Notes under the pieces: model-generated
The model's input: only the letters and a program-made list of their open reading frames with translations
What the model was told of the DNA's origin: nothing
Databases searched by the model: none
Part shown: positions 39,228 to 54,200 of the stretch, piece by piece
Numbering within the stretch: the first letter of the stretch is position 1
Layout: the number at the start of each line of letters is the position of its first letter
Program-made: the position numbers and the translations under genes
Source: Trichoplax sp. H2
Lineage: Eukaryota; Placozoa; Uniplacotomia; Trichoplacea
DNA length: 64,000 nucleotides
Reading direction: 5' to 3'
Assembly (NCBI GenBank): GCA_003344405.1
Contig: NOWV01000053.1
Span: 1-64,000, forward strand

Positions 39228-41112
39228 CTAGATCGAATAATATAATAAACATAAATTTTCTACATAATAAAGCAAGTATTTGTTAATTTTGCAATTTTTT
39301 TGACAAAGCTTATCACATTCTTCATATCATATCATTTTATTACTTTCACTAATTTAAATATTTGTTATCAATAGTGGTGATAAGTTATTAATATCTTTCC
39401 CGATATCTAAGTCTGTAAATAATAAGCCCGATTCAAGTAAATCATTTCCGCATAAGTCATCAAAAATTTTTGTTATATGAAATTATGTAAAAGTTATTAG
39501 TATGCCTATGTGTGTAATCTGTTAAGTTGCGATCAAGTTCTACACAATGTCAGTACACTGCAATTATTTTTCATAGTTCAAATCAATATCAAGATGCTTG
39601 TTAATAAAGCTACTAACTGAATTAATTCTATTTGCGGTTCTCAATATATCATTCTAAATTTACTTTAACAAATTTATGTCCAATAGAATTCTTTTTCTGT
39701 AAAATAGCTGCAAATCTTATAACTGCAGGATAATCTGTTATCAGTATCTCGAATTATACCACATATAAAATTCGCTGTAGTGAAGTAATTCACTCCATTG
39801 CATTGCTAAAATAAAGAGCATCTTCTATACTTTATGGAATGATATTGCAATCAATACTAGACTTCAAGTCGTCGGCTTTATGATATGGATACATTCTAAT
39901 TAGTATACTTTACTTTTAAGTATCATAAGCTAAAAGTACGTCACTGTGGCACATTCTTAAAGAAGAGATGACGAATAAATATAAGATAAATGATGATTTG
40001 ATTGGATAACTTCAGGGCATATATTACGATAATTATTTGATGATGAATTCTATCAAACTGAGCTACTAACCTTGTTTTTTAAAATATTGGCCTTGATTTG
40101 TTTCGATTTGAACATATAAAAGAAATCAAATTGATATGTTAGATTATTTTTGTCCTATTACAACTAGATAAGGGTTAGTAGTACAATGATTTATGCAAGA
40201 CTTTACGCAGCAGGTTTATCTGTCAATATACATCTACGTAATAACACGTATACATTAATATAAGATTAATAACTTTAAGGTATTCTGACTAATTACTTCA
40301 ATACATAATGCTTAAATTGTCTGCATGGACTGATATTTCTTGTCCAGAATCGCCTCGAGAAACTTTCATAAGATCACCAATTACTAAATTTTTGTGGTTT
40401 ATAGCCATAACGTTGACAACCGATAATACGCTTTTATGAAATACTTTACTAAGATGCATCACAAGTTCTTTAAACGATAAATACTGCAATGCAAGTTTAC
40501 ATATGGTTGTATTAAGATATGTAATCATGCTTAGATTAGCGTCAGTATAATGCCCTCAAAATTTGTTTAATACTGGTTTGTTATCTCTATCATAAATATG
40601 ATAAGACTAGATTTAAAGTAAAGCTATAATATCTGTAATGGTATGCAATATCTACAATTTTTAATACTCAAGACCCTCATATAACTCCCAAACTGTATCG
40701 TAAACCTTTACATTCTTCTCTGCAAGTTATGCAACTAACCCATAGGCATACGTTTACTTTAGATGTTACGTATGCTTTCAGATACGCAAACTGATACCGA
40801 TGTCTGTCATTCAATCATTATCAATAATTTATATTATCTTATAATTACCTCTGGACAATGCATGCTACGTATACATAACAAAGATCATAGTAAGTAGGAT
40901 GTAGGTACAGTATATCACAAAGTTACTATATCATTAGTTCTGCGAGATAATTAATTGGGAGTTATAAGTAACTTCTAATCAGATATAGAGCAAGATTTGT
41001 CTACAATATTCTAACGAATATGCCGATTAATGCAATTGGGAAATAATAATGTGACTTTTGAATATGACTGCATGTCATTTGTGTTTAATAGATCATAAAA
41101 GAACAGTTTATT
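39228..41112. other. Stretch with one unassigned open frame
   Basis: A minus-strand frame at 40528-40298 (76 residues, including AINHKNLVIGDLMKVSRGD) is more protein-like than the surroundings and may be a relic exon downstream of the lone CARD. No splice partners found. The first exon of the MOK-like gene probably lies in the left part. Confidence 0.35.
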
Positions 41113-41439
41113 TCACGACTTACTGTCTAATCGATTTTTTTCGGCTATAGCTGTAGTTTCTAGATCTTCACCAATTTCTTTGATGTTATTGATTTCACTA
41201 TTCTTTAGAATTTCACAAAATGCAAAGAAATCTTCATCGCTTCTCGTTTTTAGAATCTTTATAAACTGACTCATCTGCGCCGTATTCCTTTGAGTATCAT
41301 TGCTTAATTTATCTATTTGAGTATCTGAAAAGATCGATGCATCGATAAGATCATATTTAATTTCGTCGAAGGCTACGGATCTGCAGAGAAATCGACGCTT
41401 ATCCTGAATAATTTTCCTCAGGTACTTGCTTAAAATCAT
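41113..41439 (-). CDS. Isolated CARD-domain exon, paralogue of the APAF1-like CARD
   Basis: Starts MILSKYLRKI and runs about 108 residues to a stop. It aligns along its length with the CARD at 27558: I-D-L-SQY/SKYL start, FIQLLKSR versus FIKILKTR, NDENFFQFCSILKE versus SDEDFFAFCEILKN, and QNIGQKLE versus KEIGEDLE. It is a six-helix death-fold candidate. No NB-ARC or WD40 exon follows on the same strand within the next kilobases. It may be a stand-alone CARD (decoy or adaptor), or the surviving first exon of a dead APAF1-like copy. An upstream in-frame ATG at 41454 is possible, but the later Met matches the paralogue. Confidence 0.7.
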   Translation of the reverse strand: MILSKYLRKIIQDKRRFLCRSVAFDEIKYDLIDASIFSDTQIDKLSNDTQRNTAQMSQFIKILKTRSDEDFFAFCEILKNSEINNIKEIGEDLETTAIAEKNRLDSKS

Positions 41440-42728
41440 TTTAAACCAGGCCACAAGAAGGTAACCCTAGGATAAAATAGAAGATGCTAATAAGCCACAA
41501 CTTTCATGAAGCTTTATACAAGCCATTAAATGTAATAAACAATATTATACAATAATATTATACATAATTTCAAGGTATTGATAAAATCAGATTTAAAAGG
41601 TTACAATGATTTAATCAGACGAATTGCAATGCCTAATTAATTATTAAAAGATGTCAGCAAATCTGCTGAACTCGATGAACAACTACTACAATTTACTTGC
41701 GTAACCGATATCTAAATCTAAGCCAAGCTATCTTAAATTGGGTAGAACAATAATATATATAATTCCATGAGACTACTGTAATTTTAAAAAGTAATAAATT
41801 AGACTAAAAGGGCAAATGTATCTTTAGTAATGTCATTTCGGATAGGGAATATAAATAATATAATGCGATACATTATCAACGGTCTTGCTTTCGATGTCAA
41901 TTCGGCATCTATTTTTTTAACTGTGTGAATCAATGTTACAATAAAATTAACAATAAGCTTTAATACTCAGGCTAATGACGTAAACATCGAGACTATGGCG
42001 TTGACATAGCTCCCAGAATAAGTGTCTTTATTCGACATGGAACGTCATTAACATTGCCGCCGGCATATTTCAAAAGTAGAAGAATTTGCTCCGTCATGGT
42101 TAAAACTATACGTCGATATTCAACGTTATTACAATTATTTTACTCTTACAGGCGTACTAGTATACTGGTTACGGCCAAAATTCGTAATCGGCCATTATGC
42201 TTTACTCATAATACCCTGCGAAAGCCCAATAATTTATTGATATTAAGGTATTTCGCACTTGTAAGCCCAAATCAATCATGAAATATTTGATTAATCAGTT
42301 TAATACCGAAAATCGTTTTATTGGAGGAAAGCATTTCTCGGATACAAATACAGTATAGCTATTAGCAAATTAAACTTGCAATTTATGGAAATAGGCCGTA
42401 CATCTTAGAGAGGTTTTGTGTAAGCACAGTATTATGAGAGTGATTGCTAGAAATCATCGATTCCGAAATTTATCGCTAATTACGCGTATAATTAATTATA
42501 CTACAGGAATATAGCGCAAGCATATTCAAAAATTTGATATACGAACTATATTCTAACACAATTGTGGGTAGTTTATTTTATCGAAAATTCAAGCTTTAAT
42601 CCTTCATTACTGTATGCAATACTAATTTTATAGCATTCGCCTCTTAAAGTCGTAATATTAGCAGCTGAATTTTAACCACCTGTTTGCTACTTCAACTAAA
42701 GGAAGATTAGACCTATGTAATAGCATAA

Positions 42729-42881
42729 ACCATAGCTTTGAAATGTTATAGCTGCTAAAATTATTATATTTGCATAAACTTGCGCAGGCCTTGACAATTA
42801 TCTGCAAACCATAAATTTGTAGCGCGATAGCTGCTGAAGTTATTTCATTGGCATAAACTAGTGCAGACTTTGACAATTATC
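42729..42881. repeat. Tandem duplication of a 74-bp unit
   Basis: Units at 42729-42802 and 42808-42881 both begin accata and end ttgacaattatc, and share tagctgct and gcataaact. They differ at several positions, so the duplication is not recent. Confidence 0.75.
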
Positions 42882-44067
42882 AATCACATGATTGAAATCT
42901 AAGACAGATAGGCTAATAAAACTGAATAAATCGACTTAAGAGGACATTTTCCAAACTAGGAAATGGTCTAATCAAACGAAAAATAGCTAGTCTTTTGATA
43001 TATATACAACGTTTCTGTGATTTTACCGCAGCTGTCGATTCTTAATCAATTACAAATATAATTCACCCTCTCCTTTTAGGCTCCTTTTTACGTTTTGAAT
43101 GGATGCAAATGAAGCAGTGAAATGAAATTTAAAATAGAAAGAAGGCCAATCACCAACTCAAACTGTATGGGCGCTAATTACTGATGAATAAGAAATAAGA
43201 TAGTGAAAATCTTCGTATATGTAACCTACCAATGGCTATTTAATCTTAATTAGTCAATTAATCTGATCTGTTCAAATCCCCTTATTTTAATTTGTTAATA
43301 ATATAAATTCAACAGATTACAACGAAGTTTATTAATTATCCCTTTAAATTTATTGCCTTTGCCTTACCTTTGTTAATGGTACACATATAAAATTCGCTCA
43401 TCCAAAGCATTCAGAATTGACCAAAGTTGGGCAGCAATGCTAATAATAATGATCTCTCGATCCCGCTGTACATCAAAATAAAGTTATCTTAAATTGTAAT
43501 AGACTAAATAGAAGATAAACTAGCACGTGATCGCCTATCCGGGAATAGCCGCCATCATTAACTTTTATTTTTTGAATTCAAACTTTTAATTGGACAAGTG
43601 ATCATTTAATCATGACTATCTACAAACAAAGTAAGTCTTGGGTGTGGTAAAGGGATTGTTCTTTGACGATTTGTATCCAATAAAAGTTCACAATTTGTCT
43701 TTATACACCTGCGAGCTAATTCAACTAGACAATAGGAAGAAGTATTTATTTTACATGTTCAAAGAAAGAAACCTAATTGCTAACAAAATGATTGGGTAAT
43801 TAATTCATCTAATTTTCAGAACAGTTGGTAAAACAATATAGTTTTGTATTTAATAATTATTAAGCACGCCGACTACGAATATACTATGGCCGCTTTTCAG
43901 ACATTGACCGTAGAAACTGAAAATTTACTAGGTTAGAAGTTAGACATCTACTTTATGATTCTTATGCCATTCATCCTTAAGGATTATCCGCTATATACAT
44001 CATCCCATATTGCCAAGGGCCAATTATTCACAATGCAGCCTGATTGCATGCCGATTTTTGGTATTTA

Positions 44068-44107
44068 CCCTAACCCTTACCCTAACCCTAACCCTAACTC
44101 TAACTAA
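44068..44107. repeat. Interstitial telomere-like tract (CCCTAA)n
   Basis: About six and a half units of ccctaa on the plus strand, with two variant units (cccTta and ctctaa). TTAGGG is the metazoan telomere repeat. The flanks are ordinary sequence on both sides, so this is internal and not a chromosome end. Confidence 0.9.
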
Positions 44108-47100
44108 GCAATCACGTGCATGTGCTATAATTTAGAGCACCTAATGGATATCTATGTACGTAAAAGAGCATTAAAATTTGACATAGAGCATGAAGGGTTA
44201 GGAAGGTGCGATGGGAGTACTACAATAAGCTTGCATTCTGATAGGTGTTCTACACCTTCATAATATATCATAATATAAGTTAAGTAAGATTCTGCTCACT
44301 TTTTATTACTAAAAATTTAGCTGAAAAGGATCGCAGAATGTCTCCTTCTCACTTAGGTGCGTGCAGTGTAATGCGATATCGAGCAGTGACTACAGCTAAT
44401 ATACGAGTCGTAAGCTTAATATGTTCTGATGATAAATGGATGCATCCCTTACGGTCGATGCTTTCATAGCGTTGAACATACTGTTTCTTTACAATCATAC
44501 GTTAATGAATCTAGTATGAATCGAGGTCAGCTTCTCTAACACTAATTTTCTTTCTTAACATATTTATAACAGCTATAGAGAATGCTGAAAATTGACTAAG
44601 CCATCGCTAAGAGGACGTGATCCTTATAGTTGCTCAATCATGATATTGAATATGATTTAGCTAAGCTAACGCAGGGTAACTTTCGAATCCTTTGCTATAA
44701 TGTAATCACTCATAAATTAACGTACAGTTCTATAAAAGTATTCAGTTCCGATGCATGCTTACTTTCAAATTCTTCCTCGGTCTAACTTGTTTTCGGCGAC
44801 TGTTCATATCAGACGTATAATCATAAATATTTGGACTATGACCTTATAAAAGCTATTATAGACAAGAAAAGTTATTAGTTCAGGTTCGCGTAATGATTTT
44901 ATGACAACATATTGACTCTACAGTAGCCACTGAGTTAATCTACGGTACGAGTTTTATGGCTAGTTCCATCAACAAAAGTTTGATAAGTTTCATAAACCTT
45001 ACTTGTATATGCCAGACTATACAAATGGAGCATTTTCGAGGATAAAAATTTTAGGATTTTGATAAAATTTGCAAGAATTAAATTAATATCTAGTTTACCA
45101 AGTGATTGAATAATATTTCTTCCCTGAGAAATAGATCTACTATCGTACAGCACTGTAAAACTCTCCAACTGAAGAGCACGGTTCTAACCAAATCAAATGT
45201 ACCGGATTGGAAATAGGTGTGCGATAGATTAATTGTATATTATTTAGTCTTTATGCTCCAGTAACAGTTGTAATGGTATTGCACTCCACTCACACTAGCA
45301 CCACTACTGTAGATTAGAATGTGATAAGTACTACGGTAGGATAATTTTCGGTTTCATTTATCTTTATTGTATAATGCCGCAAGTACTTATAATATAAGCA
45401 AAAAAATTCAATGCATGATGCTTTCTACTTCCGTATAGGCCGAGCAGTGCAAAACATGGCACGCTAACTCAATTTTTAGAGCAAAAATTAATTTCTATTG
45501 CTAATATATTAATTTAATTGCTAACAGAAACATGATTCATTTTATTCACTCGTAATAGAGTAATAGACTAAAATGCGTAACTAAAGCCAAACGGGAGTTT
45601 AAGATAATCTATCCATATACTATGTAGTGGACAGCTTAGTAGAAATATTATATTTTGTACCATACAATTCGCTGATATCCCATAGTACACACAGCATCGA
45701 ATACTGATTTGTATCATCCGCTTTCGACCTAATTTCTGTTAAAATCTGTAATAGGCAGGTAACGTAGTCCCCTAATCGATTAAAATTGTAGATTAGTTTG
45801 TTAAATCATGGAAAGTGTCGAATCGTGACAGATATTTCCAGTATCGATACCTATTCCTAATTATACTTTTGCGCATGGGTACTTAAATTAATTTATATAA
45901 CAAAGTTAAGTTTTACAAACTATTAAAAGCGTTTGCTATATTATGCTGAGACTATTTTACTACTTGATAAAGATAAAATTACGATAATCGTTTCGATGTT
46001 AAAAATTGTGTAAAATATTGAAATAAGAAAAATAACATCGATTAGCTTCATATTTTTTAATGCTTAAAATGAAATCCAATCATGCTATAATTTTCAGCGT
46101 TTAGTAAAGTACTTGTATTTCATTGTAAGAAAGACTTAATCATATGTTATAAGACAAGTTATGGCATTTCAAAACTATGGAGCAAAAATTTAATGTCGTA
46201 AAAGTCGATCAATTAATTATAAGCAAATTTCACATCCAATAAATCTCAGATTCATAAATCATCTCTTTCCTCTTTCAATTTAATTTAATAATATTATTAC
46301 ATGATATTGTAGTTGTATTATATACTATGGTTAAACATTTATAGCATCAAGCATTACGAGGTAGATGAACAACTACTAATAATACTGCTGAATACAAAAT
46401 TAGCAAAGTCGAAGTAGAGCAGATTCGTATTATCAAGATCCTATTACTAAGAGGGAATACGGCTATACCGACTAATAAAATTTCACAACTCACCTACACA
46501 AACTTAATGACTGGACTAATTGTTATGAAGGCTACTTTAAATAAAAGTCAAGACAGTTTACAGTACCACGTACTTTATTACAGTAATAATTCTTGATTCC
46601 AGGGGTTCAGTTAACGAAGAGAAATGAAAATTGAGGGAGAATCATTTTATTAGCAATAGGTGGTAAGAGATAATCATGAATGAAGAATATCTAGTAGTTC
46701 ATACAAGGGTATGCGACAATTACGAGCATGATTTGAGCTACTGTTAATCTAGCCTACGAAAGTGTTAGGAATGAGCTAGAGTTGTAAGATATTAATAACA
46801 AATTTATCATGTTTTAGAAGCACACAATTATAAGTGGATAACAATAAACTCTCTTAGAACTGGTCGACAAGGATAACGTAAAGCAAATCTCTAAATTACT
46901 ATAGTCTCCGGGATTCAGTATCCCTTAACTACCTCACAAGAATTTAGACGCCTTTGATTCTACGTTAAAACAACTATACAATCGAGAACTGCTTTATTCA
47001 ACTATCTGACGGGCTTATATACCCTTCTACAGCAGCTAACATTCACAAGTCATCTTATAAAAATACTTAGGTGAGAACATCTACTAACTAGTTTTTCACA

Positions 47101-48221
47101 GTCGGACTACAATATGTCCATTCACAGAATCATTTCAGTGCACAATACAGCACAGCATTAAATTTACTGCAACACATTTATAATTAGAGTAATCCCTATT
47201 GTAAGTGACTAGTTGTAATATAATATCACTATATTATATTAACCAAATTTAGATATCTATTTCTTCACGATAGTTCGTACCGTGACATGCAGTAGTTACT
47301 TATTTCTAGTGATAAAATGTAGATCTTATAATCTTCTTGGTCAAAATACTTTGTGAATATCCCTTCCATTGTTACTCTTATATAACTTCTATCTTTACAA
47401 GTAAAACTCATTGTAACAATATTACCACTAGGCTGCTTTATGGCTACATCCGTTATTTAAAAATGCCTTCTTTATTAATTCAATATCGATAACTTGTTAT
47501 AAATGTACGTATTTACATCGATCCGTATAGATATTTAATATAGCTTTATATATCATGCTAACATTAGCCTATGGGTAATAAGTGCCGGTCGTGCAAAAGA
47601 TTCTAAACAAAGAAATGAAAATAGAAAGCAAATATATATATGCGTAGTATTTATCTCATAAAATGTAATAGACGACTGATTCTAAAGAATCTCAGTTAGT
47701 CCTTTATTTAATAGAAAGTACGCAAAAATGCGTCAAGTTAAAAAATCGAAACGAAATGAACCATAGATTTCTGAAAATCGAAAATGGTAAACTTCAATTA
47801 TAGCCAATATGATTACTCGTGACTTGAATAACAGTTTTAAACATTGACAATACATAAACTCGAATATCGATATTAAAATTCTATTTCTATTATTTAAGTA
47901 AGTGGATAGAAAAATAGTTGTCATTATGTGCTCTTATTTTGCTATTGATCGTTAGACGCTAAATGTTCATAATATCAATAATGTTATATTAGTGAAATGA
48001 AAATTTCACTAAATATCTGAAACCTACAACTTACAAATAGCATGACATTCCTATTTACAATTAAAGTGGCAATGTTTAATGATAGCTGTGCAATACTGGC
48101 TCTTTAACAACGAGATAAGATCTATGCTTGAATATGCGATTGCATAAAATGATTTAAATAAGTGTACTATCAACATGACCAATGATCAAGTGCCAATTTC
48201 AAATTACATCACTAATAATTG

Positions 48222-51200
48222 TTATTGCCTATCAATAGCTGGCAGTTTATGGCCTTTAAGTCCTTGACGATAATGTTGCTTCTTTTGCGGCATTAGTAAC
48301 ACTTGAGACTACGTAAAATATTAAAGGACGAATATTAGCGTTTACAAGGCAAAGAATTGATTAAGTGTTAAAGACAGTATGATACCAAAGTAGAACTACA
48401 AATTAATTTTGAATTAAATCAAAGCTCTACTAACGTAGTTACTTTTCTACCAACGAGCTCTAATGTACTTTAAAATAGCAGTGGAAAATAACTTAATAAG
48501 CTTAAGATAGTCAACTCCTATTAATAGTAACCATATGAAATTACCTGATGTTGTGGCTTCATATTTACACGATGAGAATTACGAATAGTTTTAGTTTGAG
48601 TTATTCCATATGAATATTGAGATTTTGAATTGTTATTAAGATGCTTAGTATATGTATCAAAACTTGCACCAGCTTGAATCTTAGGTAGTGACATAAAATT
48701 TCCTTGTTTATTGCTTTGTTCAAGACCTTTATGAGCATGTTTTAGAGTTAACATAGGTAGTTTAGCTTGCGGCTTTATGCTATCCTCCGTTGACTAAATA
48801 TAAATAAGCACACAAAGATAACGTTATTAGAAATTAGTATCCAGCTCAGTATTGACCTTAAAAATTGATGCCAGCATTATACTATAAAACTAGAAATGAA
48901 GATGTTACTGCCATAATGGAAATGAAAATTTAAATATCTACAGTATAGTTTTTTAGTGCTTCGTATATCGATTTCCATAAAAGACGCTGCTCATATAGGA
49001 ATCTTAGTATATTTCCTTGGTCTAACCTGTGACACAACACCAGCTTCATCAGATCGCTTCGATTTTTGGGCTTTTCGCTGTAGGAAAGAATAAAATTTAG
49101 GACATTTTTAGCAAAATCACAGCATGAAGGTTGGTTGCTTACTTTATTCTATTTCTATAGCAATCCTATCGATTCCTCATAAGCTTATGGCAATGATTCT
49201 ACTTTATACTATGAGTAGGATATTGGTAACAAATAAAAGCTAAATTCCGCTCTCACCTTTTTACGTTGTCTTTTCTCTTTTTCTAGCTCATCTAATTCAT
49301 GTTTAAATAAGTTTTTATCTTCTTCTTTACGTATCTGGTGATCTTCATCAGGTTGTGGCGTTCCAATAGTAATGGTTCTCTCAATTTCTAGTGCTGCAGC
49401 AGCTAATTCAGCGCGTCGTTGTCGAGCGGCACGGCGTTCTGCATCGCTACATTTCACAAAATAATAACATTTACTCTCTAATTCAACCCAAACAAATAGC
49501 TATATAAAAGCCAATAATTAATTGAGATTTTGCAATTATTTGCTATTCCGATTAAGTTATAAACTGTCGCTAAAGCCGAAGAATGGTTAATTAATTATAG
49601 TCAGTAAGTAACTCATGCAATTTCCTGTACGTGTAATATAGAAATAGCCGCAAACTATGCCGTACTGCCCTTTTACTTTACAATTATATCACATAATTTT
49701 ATCATACTTACCGAATCTCTTTAAAATAGGGATGTTTTAATGCTTGTCTTCCGGCAATTCTAATTCAATCAAAGAAATATAAAAGCGTTTAATTTACATC
49801 ATCATCAGGTTAATATTGAGTAGAACTTGTTAACCTCTCATCTGGATCGTAACAGCATAATTTCTTAATTAAGGAAATACATTCAGGGGATGCATGGGGT
49901 AAGTATCTTTCAATTCCTTTACCAACTTTATGAGGGAAGTTGAAATTGATATTGGGATTATGGCATTTACTGCGTAGAGAAACATTTAATTAGTCAAAAA
50001 ATGTCTAATACGAACATAAAATTTCTTCATCTTTAGCACTGAATACAATAGTTATAATTAATTATTACTATCACAAATATTAATATTGAGACACAACAGA
50101 GAACCTAATTTGGGCCAACAGATAGATTATGGTATTTTCTATAGCAGTAAATATTTATTGAGGAAATATATTACAGTACTGGTAATAACTATTATGGTTA
50201 ATAATACTGGTGTGTAGTACTAGTAAGAATTTGATAACTCTACAGAGAAACAGGCTTTCATATTATCAAAATAAAATGCTCTCCTATCACTTGTTACGGT
50301 CCATCGATAGGACTGTAAGACATATTTAACTTACTCTTTAAATTTTTGCAATAGATGATCAGGAGGAGTACCCATGATATCATGGATTTTAGCAACTTGA
50401 TCAACTTCATTAGCTCCAGGAAAAAGTGGATGCAAACTAAAGGATAAGCAACAGTTATTAAATATTGAAAATAGAAGCATGCTACAGCGATAGTTATTTT
50501 GATAGGGTAAGAACTATACTTGCTCAGAAAGGCCAACTTACGTCATAATTTCGAATAGAACACATCCAACACTCCACATATCCATTTTATAAGTATAATA
50601 GCCATCTGTTAATAAACATTCCGGAGCACGATACCTGCAACATTGTCGAAAAAATGATAGAAATGAAGGAATTTTCTATATTTAAGGTGATAGACCGCTC
50701 TAGACTAATATACGATCAAGATTTTACGGCAAGATTAATGTGATCTTGAAATTGATTTCAGTAGTTTTAATTTTGTATTTTGACTTACCATCGAGTTGAA
50801 ATGTATTCTGTATAAGGAGGCTTAGAATAAACACTACGGCAAGAGCCAAAATCAGCTAATTTAATAAGACTATCTTTTAACAAGATATTCTCAGGCTTAA
50901 TGTCACGGTGGAAAATGCCATTTCTAAAAGTAATTTAAACCAGTAAACGTACTATTTAATCAGTTTTCTTTAAAAGAATATCTATAAGTATTGGCTAAAT
51001 AATTTACTGCTAAGATTAATGATTAAGGTAAAGATTAGAGTCAATGATATTCATAATTCCATCTCTTTCTCTAACGGAAAAAAAGTAAAATTTTTAGCTC
51101 CTCGTACCTGTGCATGTAGTCCATCGATTTTAATAATTGCCACATGTATCTCTTAACTTTATCTTCTGATAGATAATCGCGCAAACCTGTCAATGAATGA

Positions 51201-54200
51201 ACAAATTATATTATCAATCATTAATTAAATGAATAAGAAATGTGTCCATGTTAGTATCCTCCATTAGAAAAATTGTAGTTATCGTGACTTGTAAATGATT
51301 CGTTAGGTTAATCTATGTGTCTGGATTACAGATATTTCAAAAATAACTCAAGATTGCATACAAACCTCGTATTAACTCGTACAAATTCATATCCATTAAT
51401 TCACAGACTAGCCATAACGAACCAGTTTTTTTCTCACTATAGCATTATGAAAAGTGCACCAATAAAGTTAGAATAAGTCATTTTAACGTTGTGCCAGAGC
51501 TATAATAACTCTAGGATGTAACAATACGGTACTTTGAAACGTGCAAGCTTGATTTTTTTACCCTGTATTTTTGTCAATGTGTATCATACAAAGTGAATAA
51601 AGTGATCATTATCCTATGTGTAATGTTATGAATCTTAAGTATAGCGATTAAAGTCATAACGACATCGTTCTATTTGACGTTCTAAATTATCCTATTATCC
51701 ATAAATAGACTATAAAGAAAATTTAAATTATTGGTATGCAAGACTATGGTCTTAAATCAAGTGAAGAGGGCTATATATAAAAAATTGATACTGTCGAAAG
51801 ATTTCTCTATGAAACGAAGTTAGCCTTCAATATAGTCCCGGTAATAGATAAATTTTTATCATATCAATAACGCTTTGCTTTAATAATATGTACAGGAAGA
51901 GCTTTTTATTATTGTTATAGTACTATGATAAAATTTACTAGAGGATAATATAATTATAATACAGTCCTGTAGAAATCGCTTTCAAAAATAACAGACATAG
52001 TACTAAATTTGCTTGCGTTAGCAGCGCAAAAGTTTGGTTAATCATATTATATACGGTATATTTGCTATTTATCATTCTAATTATCTGTTAGAAAGGTGCC
52101 ATCAAATCAACTGAGATATTAAGATGGCTCAAATTATGAAATAAGGGTTATTATCGTTACGTATATGATATAGTCTTACCGAATGTAGGATTATACTATT
52201 TTACGTTTCTAATTTCTTATGTTAGTCATAGCATATGCTGAGGGTGTAATATGAGATAAGATTTGAATATTTCATATTGTAGGCGGCTATCAAGTTAGCT
52301 ACGGTATTTTCTCTCCATTTTTCTGTGATAGAGTAACTATTGAGATTGAATAATCATTACAAATTAATTGTTAATCAACTATATCGCATTATTTGGAATT
52401 TGTCTGCTATAATATCTTTCATCTCTAATCTTATGCTGCAATGACAAGATAGATATGACCAACCCTTATCATATAAGCTGTAAGTGAAACTAGATCTCAT
52501 TAAAATAAGTAGTGAGACAGAAAGAGTAATTAATAGTCGTCAATTTCAATCTGCATTGCAGCTGCAATTGAGGGCTATGGAATAAAAGTCAGTCGTTGTA
52601 TTTTCATTAAATGACATCATGGAGGAAAATTGAAAATAAATCGATAATATTGAGCATTATTGTAGTGTATTTAGAATATACTGTAACTATATTCTACTCT
52701 TAAATATAGACATGTTGTATTGCTCTTATATTTAGACTGATCTACAGTCCTCTTACTCTACATTCATATATAGACTACTGTATTTAGTTATTACGGTACT
52801 CGCTGTTTTCTATAATCATCTGCTATTTTGTAACCTGTTATGGTATATGTTGTATCTAATTCCACAATCCTATTCTCTGTGTGCTCTATCTTTAAAACTA
52901 TAAATACCGGCGATTTCTACCTCAGAGTTCATTAGCCTCTCAGTTAGTCTTCTAGTTAGTCTCTCACAATCTAATACTTCTACTCGTTACTCACGACAGC
53001 TTGCACGCTGATCTACCGTAACTACCTCACTGTACTTCACATTACTAACCTATAATAAAGCATAACTTTTATAAACCCTTTGTTGTAATAATTGTAAATG
53101 GCGACTAAATCTCAATCCTCTGAGATATCGAATCCTCCATCACAATTATCATACTGATCAAGTAATTAGATGAGTTCATTATTAATCGACAGCCATTACT
53201 AGTACCTTTAACACACAATAAAGGCAAGCTTTACTGACAAGTAACTATGCAGTACAGATTGCTAATTTTGCTTTTATGGCTGATCAAATGTCTTATGACA
53301 GTTAATAATCATTAGCAGTATGCTAATAGTATGACCATGGTTAATAGGTCAATATATCAAGATTTCCTTGATTTACACAGAGACGGGTATAAATCAAGTA
53401 AAAAGCTAATCACAACTTACAAGACGACTTCCTTTAATTGAAGAACATTGGGATGGGATGATAATCGTCGTAGAGCTTGAACTTCACGCAAGTTATTTAC
53501 TTGTTCCGTGCTATATATCATTTAAAATAGAAATTCTCATTAATTATATAAAATTGCAACCTGATCCATCGCAAGTTATTAATATATATCATACTTTAAT
53601 TTTAAACTAAAATAGCAAAGAAATACTACTACGATTGAAAATATCGATATATCACTCTAACATGCACTTTACAAATTATAATGGCTAATCTAATAGCCCT
53701 AACATTGCCGTAATGCTGCAACCTTCAGCTTTCCCAATATGATATTTTAAGTATTGCCTTACGATAATGGTCAAGTAATCATTTGAGAGCCTATCATCAC
53801 AGCATAAGTGTGCTAAGAATAGGATACGGTAATAAATATGATGTTCTTGTGATATGCTACACTAAAGCATTTTTCGTAGAAATAAATAATATTAATCTAA
53901 TGCAGTTGCTCGTTTCAATTACGGTAGATAAACATTTAGCTTGAATACTTTATCATCTACTGGCAAGTAAATAGTTTAATACCTCACGAGGAGATATCAT
54001 TAAACACCAGTTCTAGGGTAAGGACTCTTAAGTATGGTATATAAAATATTATAATGGAGGCGATGATAATTTACGACATTGGAGCATCGATTAACATAAC
54101 TATTATCCCTTTCTTTCAATAAACTTAAATAGATGAATATCTAGGACTACAAATAGCACGTAGATGAATTTAGAATATAAAAATCGGCTAATCACGATCA

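Larger units (their letters stand above)
41440..48221. other. Gene-poor region
   Basis: About 6.8 kb of AT-rich sequence without recognised exons. It holds a 74-bp tandem duplication, a telomere-like tract and a few TATA/AATAAA-like pairs (for example on the minus strand around 47030-46990) that may be decayed LTRs. Confidence 0.45.

Noticed and set aside
44068-44107. True chromosome end
   Set aside because: Ordinary sequence and genes continue on both sides, and the tract is short with variant units.
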